Notes: generated from the sequence alone by a model not told the origin. Counted from the first letter of the stretch, positions 1 through 9,677 are shown. The stretch: 64,000 nt of DNA from Mucilaginibacter gossypii (GCF_900100945.1 NZ_FNCG01000016.1:113188-177187); one strand, 5' to 3'. Made by a program: numbers and translations.

Positions 1-2346
1 CAAACCGCGGTGCAGGTAAAAGGAGATATTGCTGATTCGGTAACTAAAGCGCCTTTGCCATTGATAACCGTACGACTAAAGAATGCTGCCAATGAAACCA
101 TTATGGTTGCTGTTACTAAAGACGATGGCTCCTTCAGTTTTGCTTCGGTACAACCGTCAAACTATTCGCTGTCTATTAACGCTATTGGCTACAGTTCAAA
201 AACAATACCCCTCGATCTTACACATCAGCAGCAAACACTGGTGCTAAAACCGGTTTATCTAAGTGATGTAATGACCAATCTGAAAGAGGTTGCCATAACC
301 GCCGAAAGACCGATTATCAGGCAAAAGGCCGACAGAATAATTTACGACCTGAAGGCGGATCCTGAAAGTAAGGGAAATAATGTACTAAGCATGATGAGGA
401 AAATTCCTTACCTGTCATTAGATGGGGATGATAATTTACTGCTCAAAGGAAATTCAAGCTTTAAAGTGCTTATTAACGGTAAGCCCTCCGGCAGCTTGGA
501 AAGCAACCTTAAAGCCGTTTTAAAAAGCATCCCGGCATCAACCATTGAGCGGATTGAGGTGATCACCACACCGCCATCAAAATATGATGCCGAAGGTTTG
601 GCGGGCATCATTAACATCATCACCAGCAAAAAAGTCAACGATGGTATCAATGGTTCTGTAAATATCAATGAAAGCTTGCCTACAGGTGGCCCCGGCATTG
701 GAGGTTCTGTTACGGCTAAAAAAGGCAAGTTCGGTGTTTCTGCTTTTGGCGGTGGCAGCATCAACAATTCGCCGCAAACCTATAATATCAACAAGCGTGT
801 TGATACTGCCGGTACAACACTGGCGCAAACAGGTTATCAACGTTCAAATAATAAAACCGCTTATTTCGGCACCGAATTAAGCCTGCAGATAGATACACTG
901 AATTTATTAACCGCCCAGTTCAATTATAACGGCAGCCGTGCAACCGATCATAACGGGCAGTCGTCCCTGCTAACCGGCGATAGTAAGCCTGAGCAATACC
1001 GTTTTCAAAACAATAATAAGGCCACCAGCTATGGCATTGATGCAGGTATCAATTATGAATTGGGCTTTAAAGGAGTTAAAAACAGGCTACTTACATTCTC
1101 ATACGTGTACAGCAGCAACACAAATAACAAAAATGGCGACGTTCAATTTTTTGACAGGGTAAATTTCCCGGGCCCCAATTTTCAACAAAGCGATAAACAA
1201 AAATTTAAAGAACACACTGTACAAGTTGATTTTGTTACCCCAGTAAATAAAATGACCATTGATGCCGGCATTAAAGCTATATTCAGGAATAACAGCAGCG
1301 ATTTTAGCTATAGCTCATTAAATGAAACAACTGGTTTATATGAGCATGATGCAGCGCAGTCAAACGCGTTTACCAATACCCAAAATGTATTTAGCGCTTA
1401 TAACTCCTATCAATTGGCTTTAAACAGTTGGAACATCAATGCCGGTGTGCGGGTTGAGGAAACCGTGATCCGGGCTGATTTCATGAGTACGGCATCTGTG
1501 GCCGATCAAAACTATTTTAACATTGTTCCTTCTGTTTCGGTAAGTAAAAGATTTAAAGACGAAAGCAGTATCAACTTCGGTTTTTCGCAAAGGATCAGGA
1601 GGCCGGGAATCAACAGGCTTAACCCTTATGTTGACCGCTCAAACCCTAATTATGAAGTTACCGGTAACCCAAACCTGAGACCTGTTTTATTGAACGATAT
1701 CCAGCTTGGGTATGGCAGCAATAAAAAATTATCAGTAAACATCGGGCTCGACTATTCGTTCATGAACAATCTCGATTTGCAGGTAGTTAATTTTGACCGG
1801 GCTACCCAGGTTACACAAGTTACCTATGCTAATACAGGCAAGGCCAGCAGTGCGGGCGTTAATTTTAACCTTAGTTACCCTGTGACTAAAATTTACAACG
1901 TAAGCCTCAATGGTAATATGATGTACTTGTGGCTGCAAGGCCAGGCCGACGGAAAAGTAGTGAATAATAACCTGCTGATGTATGGGGCCACGCTATCAAA
2001 CGTAGTACGCCTGAACCATGGCTGGGCCCTGAATGCCGATTTGGGTATAAATAGCCGCAACCCTACGGGTTTACAGGGGTACACCAACGGCTTTTTTTAC
2101 AGCGCGTTCAATTTCAACAAGGATATTGTAAAAAATAAGTTCAGTATCTCTGGGGGGATCAAAAATCCATTTACCAAATACCGTAACAGTGTAAGCAAAA
2201 AATTTGGTCCTCAGTTTAATCAAACCTACCAAAGCATGAACTATTACAGGTCATTCAGCATCAGCCTGAACTACAATTTTGGAGGCTTAAAAGACAGGAT
2301 CAATAAAAACAAAACAGGGATTGAAAATAATGATGTGGCTAATTGA
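1..2346 (+). CDS. Outer-membrane TonB-receptor-like beta-barrel protein (5' partial)
   Basis: The reading frame is already open at base 1 (Q-T-A-V-Q-V-K-G), so the start and signal peptide lie outside the window; the GTG at 10 is internal. About residues 1-85 form a CarboxypepD-regulatory-like fold (VKGDIADSVTKAPLPLITV). Residues 100-207 resemble a TonB-receptor plug (ends in IERIEVITTPPSKYDAEG and GIINIIT). The rest is a 22-strand-type barrel as in the outer-membrane beta-barrel family (PF14905-like), rich in alternating aromatic strands and closing with SFSISLNYNFGG. Such proteins sit in the outer membrane and may import or export an unknown ligand. No SusD partner follows, so it is not an obvious glycan-uptake locus. 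Confidence 0.85.
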   Translation, partial: QTAVQVKGDIADSVTKAPLPLITVRLKNAANETIMVAVTKDDGSFSFASVQPSNYSLSINAIGYSSKTIPLDLTHQQQTLVLKPVYLSDVMTNLKEVAITAERPIIRQKADRIIYDLKADPESKGNNVLSMMRKIPYLSLDGDDNLLLKGNSSFKVLINGKPSGSLESNLKAVLKSIPASTIERIEVITTPPSKYDAEGLAGIINIITSKKVNDGINGSVNINESLPTGGPGIGGSVTAKKGKFGVSAFGGGSINNSPQTYNINKRVDTAGTTLAQTGYQRSNNKTAYFGTELSLQIDTLNLLTAQFNYNGSRATDHNGQSSLLTGDSKPEQYRFQNNNKATSYGIDAGINYELGFKGVKNRLLTFSYVYSSNTNNKNGDVQFFDRVNFPGPNFQQSDKQKFKEHTVQVDFVTPVNKMTIDAGIKAIFRNNSSDFSYSSLNETTGLYEHDAAQSNAFTNTQNVFSAYNSYQLALNSWNINAGVRVEETVIRADFMSTASVADQNYFNIVPSVSVSKRFKDESSINFGFSQRIRRPGINRLNPYVDRSNPNYEVTGNPNLRPVLLNDIQLGYGSNKKLSVNIGLDYSFMNNLDLQVVNFDRATQVTQVTYANTGKASSAGVNFNLSYPVTKIYNVSLNGNMMYLWLQGQADGKVVNNNLLMYGATLSNVVRLNHGWALNADLGINSRNPTGLQGYTNGFFYSAFNFNKDIVKNKFSISGGIKNPFTKYRNSVSKKFGPQFNQTYQSMNYYRSFSISLNYNFGGLKDRINKNKTGIENNDVAN

Positions 2347-2367
2347 TGATAGCGTATCTGATTATTG

Positions 2368-2400
2368 CAAAGGCCTCAACAATTTTAGTTAAGGCCTTTG
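2368..2400 (+). terminator. Terminator-like hairpin after the TonB-receptor-like gene
   Basis: An inverted repeat caaaggcctcaac / gttaaggcctttg with one mismatch and a 7-nt loop starts 21 bases after the stop codon. There is no long T-run behind it, so it is a weak or Rho-assisted terminator at best. Confidence 0.5.
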
Positions 2401-2514
2401 TACGTTGATCGAAGCATTTTTGAGGCAATGAATCTAAGAAAAACAGGTTTGGACAACCAAGGAAGATATGGTTAATTGTAATTTTTAAAAAAGGGCCCAG
2501 GCTCGTAAGTAGCT

Positions 2515-2928
2515 TTAAGCTAAGTGTGCCAGCCCGTCAGGAAACATTCCTTTGGCCACTACAACCATATCAAGCGCTTCGCGGATCAGTTTGATCTTGC
2601 CATTTTCGGCAACCACGCGCCCCATATAGGTTTGCGGATAAACCCGACCGGTTGAATTGACTATAGCGTCCACATCATATTCGCCAAAGGCCTGATCAGG
2701 TGTATCAATATGGATCCTGATGTTTTGAAATTTGAAGTTGCCGAATGTTTTAGGTAGGTTTTTAAGGAAATTATATATTACGTCCCGGCCTTTCCATTGC
2801 CAGGGTAAACCTAAACTTGCAAGGTAGGGAAGCTCGAACACTGCGTCGTCGGCAAAAAGTTCAATAGCTGTATCGGGGTTATTGACATGCTCAAGATAGC
2901 TGAGCAATAATTCTTTAGCGGTTTTCAT
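2515..2928 (-). CDS. SnoaL-like / NTF2-fold protein
   Basis: A 137-residue cytosolic protein with the small alpha+beta cone of the SnoaL/ketosteroid isomerase-like superfamily: an N-terminal helix (AKELLLSYLEHVNNPDTAIELFADDAVFELPY is split over residues 4-35) and later strands with EYDVDAIVNSTGRVY and GKIKLIREALD. Family members bind small hydrophobic ligands or act as isomerases, and the substrate cannot be read from the sequence. It has no signal peptide. It stands alone and convergent to the preceding gene, with the initiator tRNA upstream on the other strand. Confidence 0.7.
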   Translation of the reverse strand: MKTAKELLLSYLEHVNNPDTAIELFADDAVFELPYLASLGLPWQWKGRDVIYNFLKNLPKTFGNFKFQNIRIHIDTPDQAFGEYDVDAIVNSTGRVYPQTYMGRVVAENGKIKLIREALDMVVVAKGMFPDGLAHLA

Positions 2929-3126
2929 TTCTTTGAAATTTTATGATCCTGTCCGTTCATCGGTCAGGGTATCACAAAGGTGCAAAGTACCCAACCGCCA
3001 CACATTGATTTATAGTAAGAAAGAAATTGACTTATATCAACCAAATTAAAAGGTTAGATTATAGTGTGTTAAGAAATTGTTGACCACATGAGCCAATTTG
3101 TGACAAACAGATGTGATAACTTATTG

Positions 3127-3134
3127 TACATTTG
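3127..3134 (+). promoter_or_regulatory. Minus-7 box for the initiator tRNA gene
   Basis: TACATTTG matches the Bacteroidota sigma-A minus-7 consensus TAnnTTTG and lies 14 bases before the mature 5' end of the tRNA. I see no TTG at the usual 19-21 base distance upstream; the nearest TTTG is at 3097-3100. Confidence 0.65.
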
Positions 3135-3148
3135 CACTATCAAAACAG

Positions 3149-3224
<76 letters not shown>

Positions 3225-3233
3225 GAAAAAAGT

Positions 3234-3273
3234 CAAAAGCCTCAAGTCGAAAGATTTGAGGCTTTTGTTTTTG
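3234..3273 (+). terminator. Rho-independent terminator of the initiator tRNA
   Basis: A perfect 12-bp inverted repeat (caaaagcctcaa / ttgaggcttttg) with a 10-nt loop, followed by TTTTTG, nine bases after the CCA end. Confidence 0.85.
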
Positions 3274-3412
3274 TCCTATACGCAATCTCGTGGCATGTCC
3301 GTTCGTGCGACTTTAAACATTAGTCAGCATAATGTTTTGTGAATAATGGCAATATTTTAATATTTGTGTAATCTGTTAAAATAGAATGCTTTATCATTTA
3401 AATAAACCAGTT

Positions 3413-3820
3413 ATGAAATTAAGACTAATTTTATCATTTATCCTTTTAGCCACTTGCTTTACTGCGTTTAGTCAGGAAAAGAAGAACGAAGCTATTGTTG
3501 AAAAGGGCTTAGTTAAAATATCAGTCATGTATCCTTATGCTGAAGGTAAAACCTTTAATATGGAATATTATGAAACGAAGCACATGCCGATGGTGGCGCA
3601 GCTTTTAGGATCAAATTTGGTTAAATACAGCATTGAAAAAGGGATTGCAAGTGGTATCCCTAACCAACCGCTGCCTTTTATGGCAGTCGGCACTTTTTAT
3701 GTAAAAAGCCTAAGCGACTATCAAGCCGCTATAGCGCCCAAAAGAGACGCCATCCGTGCGGATTTTGCAAATTATACTAATGTCAGTCCTGTTATTTTGG
3801 TAAGTGAGGTGGTGAAGTAA
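3413..3820 (+). CDS. Exported EthD-family protein
   Basis: A 135-residue protein with an N-terminal signal peptide (KLRLILSFILLATCFTAFSQ) followed by an EthD domain of about 100 residues. The domain opens with VKISVMYPY and contains EYYETKHMPMVAQLLG. EthD proteins are dimeric ferredoxin-like alpha+beta barrels. The name comes from ether-degradation loci, but most members have no known substrate. I chose the ATG at 3413 over the one at 3386, because the longer form adds nine residues in front of the signal peptide. It appears to be a single-gene unit. Function beyond the fold is unknown. Confidence 0.75.
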   Translation: MKLRLILSFILLATCFTAFSQEKKNEAIVEKGLVKISVMYPYAEGKTFNMEYYETKHMPMVAQLLGSNLVKYSIEKGIASGIPNQPLPFMAVGTFYVKSLSDYQAAIAPKRDAIRADFANYTNVSPVILVSEVVK

Positions 3821-3932
3821 AACGTAATATTTTCATAAAGTGGCGACCAATTCAACGCCTCAACAAATTTTTAAATGTTAGCAGGTAACGTTTGTATGAG
3901 AGTTAATACTGCCAAACTAAATAACTATAGTT

Positions 3933-4094
3933 ATGGGATATATCCGGATATGCTGCTTAGCCATGTTTATTATAGGGGTGTTTTTAATAACAATGTATAC
4001 AGGGGACCGCCGAATACATCCGGTTACAACTAATAAAATACCTCCCGCTGCCGCTATGGTCATTGTTGCAGTAGTTATAGGGCGGAGAAGATAG
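3933..4094 (+). CDS. Small two-helix membrane protein (53 aa)
   Basis: A short ORF from ATG at 3933 to TAG at 4092-4094. Residues 7-20 (CCLAMFIIGVFLIT) and 41-50 (AMVIVAVVIG) are hydrophobic, separated by a polar linker (TGDRRIHPVTTNKIPPA), and the protein ends in basic GRRR. This is the pattern of a two-segment inner-membrane miniprotein. It lies 42 bases before the 2Fe-2S ferredoxin gene on the same strand, so the two may be cotranscribed and work together, for example as a membrane anchor. I do not recognise the family, and coding status rests on composition and context only. Confidence 0.45.
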   Translation: MGYIRICCLAMFIIGVFLITMYTGDRRIHPVTTNKIPPAAAMVIVAVVIGRRR

Positions 4095-4136
4095 TTTTTT
4101 ATTAGTTACTAAACCGGCGTTTACTACCTGCAAATA

Positions 4137-4415
4137 ATGGAAAGCAATAAAATACCGCTAACACTTAATTATCTGGGCGAAAGTCACCGGTTACAAATTG
4201 TTCATGGGCAGTATCATAGTTTGATGTCGCTCATAGCAGATTATTTGGCAATCCCGGGATTTGGATTATGTTGCGGAATGGGTAGTTGCGGCACTTGCGT
4301 GGTACAAATAGCCTCGCCATATTCACAGGTTAAAAGGAATGTTATGGCATGTGGTATACTGGTGAATGATGAATTGGCTAATATGGTAATTTTAATACCT
4401 GATAAAATTTATTAG
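4137..4415 (+). CDS. 2Fe-2S ferredoxin-like protein
   Basis: A 92-residue plant-type ferredoxin fold. Cluster ligands fit C46-x4-C51-x2-C54-x17-C72 (CGMGSCGTC, then VMACGILV). An extra Cys45 precedes the first ligand. It is similar to the N-terminal 2Fe-2S domain of xanthine-dehydrogenase small subunits but stands alone, with no large or medium subunit nearby. It probably transfers electrons to an unidentified partner. The small membrane ORF directly upstream may be that partner or an anchor. Confidence 0.8.
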   Translation: MESNKIPLTLNYLGESHRLQIVHGQYHSLMSLIADYLAIPGFGLCCGMGSCGTCVVQIASPYSQVKRNVMACGILVNDELANMVILIPDKIY

Positions 4416-4436
4416 TATTGTCTATAGTCAGACTTG

Positions 4437-4510
4437 AATTGGTGTCATGCTGAGTGTTTAATCCGGGCCTCTGCGTGCGACCTTTTTACAGCCCCTCTTT
4501 GTCGGCTATG
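4437..4510. repeat. Degenerate intergenic repeat (TGTCATGCTGAG type)
   Basis: The stretch begins with gtgtcatgctgagtg and continues through gggcctctgcgtgcgacc. The same words recur at 39276 (gatgtcatgctgagtg) and 39730 (aggcctctgcgcgcgacc). It looks like a decayed copy of an intergenic palindromic repeat. Confidence 0.4.
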
Positions 4511-4581
4511 GAATTTGACAAATCTTTGTAAAAAACGGATTACAAAAAAGAGCTATCTTTAATTTTACCCCAAAAACCTGA

Positions 4582-5766
4582 ATGAGCACAATTTTAAAAA
4601 ACCGGATAACCTCTATTGACTTTCTCCGGGGTACTATCATGATTATTATGGCCCTTGATCATGTGAGGGATTATTTATACTCCGGGTCATTTTTTTATGA
4701 TCCGCTTGACCTTACAAAAACAAGCGGCATATTATTTTTCACCCGGTGGATCACTCATTTTTGCGCTCCTATATTTATGCTGCTTGCCGGAACATCGGCA
4801 TACCTCATCGGGCAAAAGAAAACTAAAAAAGAGTTATCCATATTCCTGGTAAAACGGGGATTGTGGCTCATATTTCTCGAAATGTTCGTAGTTAACTTCG
4901 GCTGGAACTTCAATATCACATTTCCCATGTTTTTCTTTATTACTATATGGGCGCTGGGCTTAAGCATGATCATACTGGCGGCATTGATCCATCTGCCTAT
5001 AAAATTGGTCCTGGGCATTAGCGTTATAATCATATTGGGGCATAATCTTTTAGACGGCGTTCATGTGCCGGGCAGCACTTTGCCGGCTTTTGGCTGGTCG
5101 CTGCTTCATGACCAGCAGTTTTTTACCTGGCATAAGGAAATTTTATTGGTAGGGTATCCCATTGTACCCTTAATGGCGGTTATGTCTTTAGGTTATTGTT
5201 TAGGCGCATGGTACGCGGCGGGCTATGAAGTTAGCAAAAGGCAAAGAAACTTATGGATAGCCGGCGCCACCTGTATTGTTTTGTTTATTGTATTACGTTA
5301 TACTAACCTCTATGGAGATCCGGTGAAATGGAACGTACAGAAAAATACATTATTTACCATCCTGTCATTTATTAAGGTAAATAAATATCCGCCATCGTTG
5401 TTGTACCTGCTGTTGACGCTGGGTGCGGCCTTTCTGTTCCTGTCATTTACCGAAAAATCAAAAGGAGCTGTTGTAAAAGTAGTTTCGGTATACGGCAGGG
5501 TGCCCATGTTTTATTACCTTATTCATATTTATATAATACACCTGATAGCAATTATCGCATCAGCGCTTACGCCCGGGCAGGACTGGACGATCTGGTTCCT
5601 GAAACAACCTATCTGGTTTACAACAAACCTGAAGGGCTACGGGTTTTCATTGCCTGTTGCGTATCTTGTTTGGATTGGAATAGTAATGGCCTTATATCCT
5701 TTATGCAAGCGCTATGATGATTACAAACAGGCCAACAAAGGAAAATGGTGGTTGAGTTATTTATAA
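4582..5766 (+). CDS. DUF1624 / heparan-alpha-glucosaminide N-acetyltransferase-like membrane protein
   Basis: A 394-residue polytopic protein with about ten hydrophobic segments. The N-terminus carries the family signature TSIDFLRGTIMIIMALDHVRDY, in which the RG and DHVRD block is the conserved part of the HGSNAT/DUF1624 catalytic domain. These enzymes move acyl groups across or at the membrane, often onto amino sugars. The acceptor here is unknown. It is followed after only 10 bases by an exported ABM-family gene, which suggests one transcript. Confidence 0.75.
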   Translation: MSTILKNRITSIDFLRGTIMIIMALDHVRDYLYSGSFFYDPLDLTKTSGILFFTRWITHFCAPIFMLLAGTSAYLIGQKKTKKELSIFLVKRGLWLIFLEMFVVNFGWNFNITFPMFFFITIWALGLSMIILAALIHLPIKLVLGISVIIILGHNLLDGVHVPGSTLPAFGWSLLHDQQFFTWHKEILLVGYPIVPLMAVMSLGYCLGAWYAAGYEVSKRQRNLWIAGATCIVLFIVLRYTNLYGDPVKWNVQKNTLFTILSFIKVNKYPPSLLYLLLTLGAAFLFLSFTEKSKGAVVKVVSVYGRVPMFYYLIHIYIIHLIAIIASALTPGQDWTIWFLKQPIWFTTNLKGYGFSLPVAYLVWIGIVMALYPLCKRYDDYKQANKGKWWLSYL

Positions 5767-5776
5767 AAAGTAAAAA

Positions 5777-6235
5777 ATGGAAGCTATAAATGAAATTTCA
5801 GAACCAACAGGAAAACATACCCGCACAGCATGGATACCGGCTTTTGGCAGCGGGTTGTTATCAGTTTTAATAGTTTTTATGTTATCGATATTTTCGCCAC
5901 ATAGTGCCGCCGCCCAGGATAAAAACAATGTGGTACGCATAGCCAAACTTGTAATTGATTCTGCTCAATTGCAGAATTATATGGCTGCATTGAAAGAGCA
6001 TGCCGAAACCGCCGTACGCGTTGAGCCGGGAGTTTTAACCCTATACGCAGTAGCCGAAAAGAATAACCCTACCCACATAACAGTTTTTGAAATTTATGCC
6101 GATGCCGCCGCATACCAGGCCCATTTGCAAACGGCTCATTTTAAAAAATACAAAAGCACCACAAAAGATATGGTTAAATCGCTTGAGCTTGTGGAAACCA
6201 CGCCAATAGTGCTGGCCGCTAAGCCGCGATTGTAG
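5777..6235 (+). CDS. Membrane-anchored or exported antibiotic-biosynthesis-monooxygenase (ABM) protein
   Basis: A 152-residue protein. After a 20-residue polar N-terminus comes a hydrophobic segment ending in PHSAAAQ (about residues 22-47), which could be a late signal peptide or an anchor. The remainder (VVRIAKLVIDSAQLQNYMAAL through VLAAK) is a ferredoxin-like ABM domain, with the usual LTLYAVAEKNNPTHITVFEIYAD strand-helix pattern at residues 85-107. ABM proteins include cofactor-free quinol monooxygenases. The gene lies 10 bases after the DUF1624 gene, so it is probably in the same operon. Confidence 0.7.
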   Translation: MEAINEISEPTGKHTRTAWIPAFGSGLLSVLIVFMLSIFSPHSAAAQDKNNVVRIAKLVIDSAQLQNYMAALKEHAETAVRVEPGVLTLYAVAEKNNPTHITVFEIYADAAAYQAHLQTAHFKKYKSTTKDMVKSLELVETTPIVLAAKPRL

Positions 6236-6267
6236 CTGCGGGCATGCCAACATTCTTACCTTAAGCC

Positions 6268-7797
6268 TTATGGCCTTTTTTCCAATAAAGATGAGATCAT
6301 CATTTCTAACGAATGGACGTTATTTTCGTCAATGCTGAAGTTGCGGAACATGATTTTTCCGTTTTGGTCAATCAAAAAATTTTCGGGTTCGCCGGTAACG
6401 CCGTAAGCTTTTGAAGCAAAATCCTGCGTGCCGCGTAAAGGGATAAATGAGAATTTAGTATTTGCCATAAATGGCAATACATAGGCATCCTGCTCGGGCA
6501 ATACATTGATCCCTATGTATTCTACGTTTTTGCCTTTAAATTTGTCTATAGCTTTTTGAAAATGCGGAAATTCTCGTCGGCATGGCCCGCAGCCAGGGAA
6601 CCAAAAGGTCAGCAAAACCACCTTCCCCTTAAGGTCTTTTAAACCAAGCTTTCCTTTACCGCTATAAAGACCAAGTTCAAATGGATATGCGTTAACAGCG
6701 GCCCCGGCCCGGATATTTTGGATATCCTGTTGTACTTCATCGTTGGTTTTGCCCAATTTTTCCCCATATCTTTTTGTTATAGCCATAGTGCTTTCAATTG
6801 GCATTTTTGCAAGTTTTTTAACCAACGTATCGTAGGCTCCTTTAACATCTCCTGTTTTTTCCTGCAAAGAAGCCTGTTCCTGCGAATAAAAATCACTGAT
6901 ATCAGGATACCTTGGCGGTTTTACCTGTGCAAGCAACGTTGCCGCACCTCTATAATCCTGGTTTGCAGCCAACTTTCGCTCGGCAATAACATTTTCCGTA
7001 AAAAGTCTTAAAGGTTTCCAGTTTTGATAGTTTCCAATTTCGGTAGCTAATGAAAGGGCTTTTTCCGGATCGGTGATTATATAGACACCCCATAAACTTT
7101 GCATGCCTGCATTTGACCATTCGGATTTTTTCGGTGGATATAGTGAATGCAGCTGCTCAAAGTACCCGATCTTATCCGCAGTGTCAACCGCCCTTTCAGC
7201 AAGCCAGTACAAACCCTGGGCGCCACGCTCATTACCAGGAAAGCGCTTCACAATATCAAGTACTTTCTGTTTGTATAGATTTGGGTCGTGTTTTTTAAGT
7301 GTTTCGGCATAATAATAGGCATAACTGGCATCGGTAGTATCGGCGATACTTGCCTTTTTCATATATTCTGACGCCTGGGTGTCGTGCCCCCATCTATCAG
7401 CATCAAAAGCGAGCATATACCATACCTTGGCTATGTTAGGAGCTATTTCTGTAACTTTCAGTAAGTACTTTTTTGCTTGCGGCATTTCTCGGTTATAGAA
7501 AGCCTCGCCTATGGCAAGGGGAATATTTGCTTTTTGCGGATATTGTTTCATCCACTTGTCGTATTGGATAATAAGCGCAGGATTATATATACCCGCTTTC
7601 CCGATGTATGCATCATGTGCTTTAAGGCTATCCGGAGTTGCTTCTACAGCCTCCTGAAACTTTTTTATTTCCAAAGCTTTTACGCGGGCTGCGGAGTCGG
7701 CACTTTTGGAAATCTTTTTTTGCGCGCAAGCGGGATCAATTGCGCTTAAGATAAATAAGAGGATGACGCTTAGCGGATATTTTAGCATATTTTTCAT
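6268..7797 (-). CDS. TlpA-like thioredoxin protein with long helical N-terminal region
   Basis: A 509-residue exported protein: signal peptide to about residue 26 (ends DPACAQ), then a long TPR-like helical region to about 330, then an AhpC/TSA-TlpA thioredoxin domain at 370-505. The active site is C403-G-P-C406 (FPGCGPCRREF), followed by the insert YIGINVLPEQD typical of TlpA. It probably reduces or exchanges disulfides on exported proteins. It is convergent with the ABM gene. A second, unrelated-length TlpA protein lies at 57137. Confidence 0.8.
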   Translation of the reverse strand: MKNMLKYPLSVILLFILSAIDPACAQKKISKSADSAARVKALEIKKFQEAVEATPDSLKAHDAYIGKAGIYNPALIIQYDKWMKQYPQKANIPLAIGEAFYNREMPQAKKYLLKVTEIAPNIAKVWYMLAFDADRWGHDTQASEYMKKASIADTTDASYAYYYAETLKKHDPNLYKQKVLDIVKRFPGNERGAQGLYWLAERAVDTADKIGYFEQLHSLYPPKKSEWSNAGMQSLWGVYIITDPEKALSLATEIGNYQNWKPLRLFTENVIAERKLAANQDYRGAATLLAQVKPPRYPDISDFYSQEQASLQEKTGDVKGAYDTLVKKLAKMPIESTMAITKRYGEKLGKTNDEVQQDIQNIRAGAAVNAYPFELGLYSGKGKLGLKDLKGKVVLLTFWFPGCGPCRREFPHFQKAIDKFKGKNVEYIGINVLPEQDAYVLPFMANTKFSFIPLRGTQDFASKAYGVTGEPENFLIDQNGKIMFRNFSIDENNVHSLEMMISSLLEKRP

Positions 7798-8014
7798 GAT
7801 AAAGGTTGGTTTATATTAAGGGATATAATATTTCCTGACTTATAACGGGAGTACAAGCAATTTATTTTTATGTATTTGTCGCAAATTTAAGCTATTCAGC
7901 AGCAGCGGTTTTGACTTGCCAACAAATTAAAGCATCTTTATACCCATGGTGCTATGCCCCTGTTTGCAGTGCGTGCTATCAACCCCAAAACAACCAATTT
8001 TATTTTTCCTGCTG

Positions 8015-9145
8015 ATGAGTAAAAACCCTACGTACCTTGAATCAAAAGGCCATTATCAAATTCTTGACGGATTGCGCGGTGTGGCATCCCTTTTTGTAGT
8101 GGCTTTTCATGTTTTTGAAACCTATGCTGATGGTAACCGCTTTAAGCAAATCATAAATCACGGATACCTGGCAGTCGATTTCTTTTTTGTGCTCTCGGGT
8201 TTCGTAGTTGCCTACGCCTATGACGACCGCTGGGGCAAAATGACCCAATGGGATTTTTACAAACGCCGCCTTATTCGCCTGCAACCAATGGTTATTGTCG
8301 GATCAATTATTGGTGCGCTGTTCTTCTATTCGCAAAGCGGCACAGCCTTTCCGCTTATTCATGATACGCCGGTTTGGAAAATGCTATTGGTAATGTTGGT
8401 TGGTTGTACGCTGATACCCATACTGCCGTCTATGGATATCCGCGGCTGGCAGGAAATGCACCCCTTAAATGGGCCGGCCTGGTCACTGTTTTTTGAATAT
8501 ATCGCTAATATCCTGTACGCGCTGGTGATCCGCAAGTTCTCCAAAACCTTGCTGGCCATATTGGTTTTTGCATCGGCCTGCCTTCTGATTCATTATACCG
8601 TGATGGGGCCGCAGGGCGATGTCATCGGCGGCTGGTCGGTTGATAAAACACAGCTCTATATTGGGTTCACGCGGTTGCTGTATCCGTTTTTTGCTGGCAT
8701 GTTGTTGTGTCGCATGGGTAAACTCATTCATGTTAAAGGCGCGTTTACGGTTTGTAGTATTTTGATCATTGCTGTTTTATGCGTGCCAAGAATAGGAGGG
8801 GCTGAACATTTATGGATGAATGGTTTGTATGAGTCCTTTTGTATTATTATCGTTTTTCCGTTAATTGTTGCTATCGGCGCCGGCGGGAGTTTAAAAAGTA
8901 AAAACTCGATCAGGATTTGCAAATTTATGGGGGATATTTCGTACCCGCTTTACATTACGCATTATCCTTTAATATATTTTCACGTAGCCTGGGTAACAAA
9001 TAATAAGGTACCCATGGCACAGGGCCTGCTTGGCGGGCTGGGGATTTTTATAGTCAGTATAGCTATTGCCTACGGTTGCCTAAAATTGTATGATGAGCCT
9101 GTCAGAGATTGGTTAAAGAAACGTTTCCTGCTGAAAAAGGCATAA
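8015..9145 (+). CDS. Acyltransferase family 3 (OafA/YrhL-like) membrane protein
   Basis: A 376-residue integral membrane O-acyltransferase of the acyltransferase-3 family. The signature is near the N-terminus: ILDGLRGVASLFVVAFHVFE, with the R of GLRG and the H of FHVF being the conserved catalytic residues, followed by DFFFVLSGFV. There are about ten membrane segments. Members acetylate or succinylate surface polysaccharides or lipids. I start at ATG 8015 (MSKNPTYL), not at 7946, because the longer form adds a Cys-rich stretch before the conserved domain. No sugar-biosynthesis genes are adjacent, so the acceptor is unknown. Confidence 0.82.
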   Translation: MSKNPTYLESKGHYQILDGLRGVASLFVVAFHVFETYADGNRFKQIINHGYLAVDFFFVLSGFVVAYAYDDRWGKMTQWDFYKRRLIRLQPMVIVGSIIGALFFYSQSGTAFPLIHDTPVWKMLLVMLVGCTLIPILPSMDIRGWQEMHPLNGPAWSLFFEYIANILYALVIRKFSKTLLAILVFASACLLIHYTVMGPQGDVIGGWSVDKTQLYIGFTRLLYPFFAGMLLCRMGKLIHVKGAFTVCSILIIAVLCVPRIGGAEHLWMNGLYESFCIIIVFPLIVAIGAGGSLKSKNSIRICKFMGDISYPLYITHYPLIYFHVAWVTNNKVPMAQGLLGGLGIFIVSIAIAYGCLKLYDEPVRDWLKKRFLLKKA

Positions 9146-9677
9146 TACTGATTGTATACATTAAACGCATCGACCCATCCGAACATCGCTGTGCTGGTAG
9201 GGGTTGTATCATAAATCAAATTGATCGCCCCTGGTGTGGTGTTACTTATGAATTAAAATTAGCCGATAATATTTATACAAAAAGGGGTTGACGTTTTTTC
9301 GAAAAAAAACATTCAATTCTCTGATTGTTAGTTATATGTATGAATGTTAATCCTGAATTGTGTTAACCCTGTTAACCCCTCTTTTTGTTAACAGGGCAAT
9401 CCAACCCAAAACTATATATCGCTTAAGTATCTGAATAAATTAAAGAAAAGCTGATCATGATTTATGATACAGCCTCTGTCTGTTTTTTTATTTTCCCTAC
9501 TCGCTATGCTGCGAAGTTATAGAGAGGGTGGTCCGGCCGAGCGCCGACAAGGTGAGTCAATTATGCGCCTGGTATTATATATTTTAAATCCCGTTAAATA
9601 ATATTAATTGCATAATAATATAGATAAAGCTTGAAAATATCGTTTATAAACCTCATCTTTAGGTTACTATAAACCAT
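9146..9677. other. Intergenic region with a hairpin and a repeat fragment
   Basis: There is no supportable gene in this 532-base gap. It contains a perfect 10-bp inverted repeat, ccctgttaac (9367-9376) and gttaacaggg (9387-9396), with a 10-nt loop. It also holds a fragment (about 9494-9560, containing gagagggtggtccggcc and gagcgccgac) that resembles a common intergenic repeat of this bacterial group. Confidence 0.4.

Noticed and set aside
9494..9560. Possible riboswitch in the 9146-9677 gap
   Set aside because: The palindromic words match a dispersed repeat type, and there is no conserved aptamer core or link to the next start codon.
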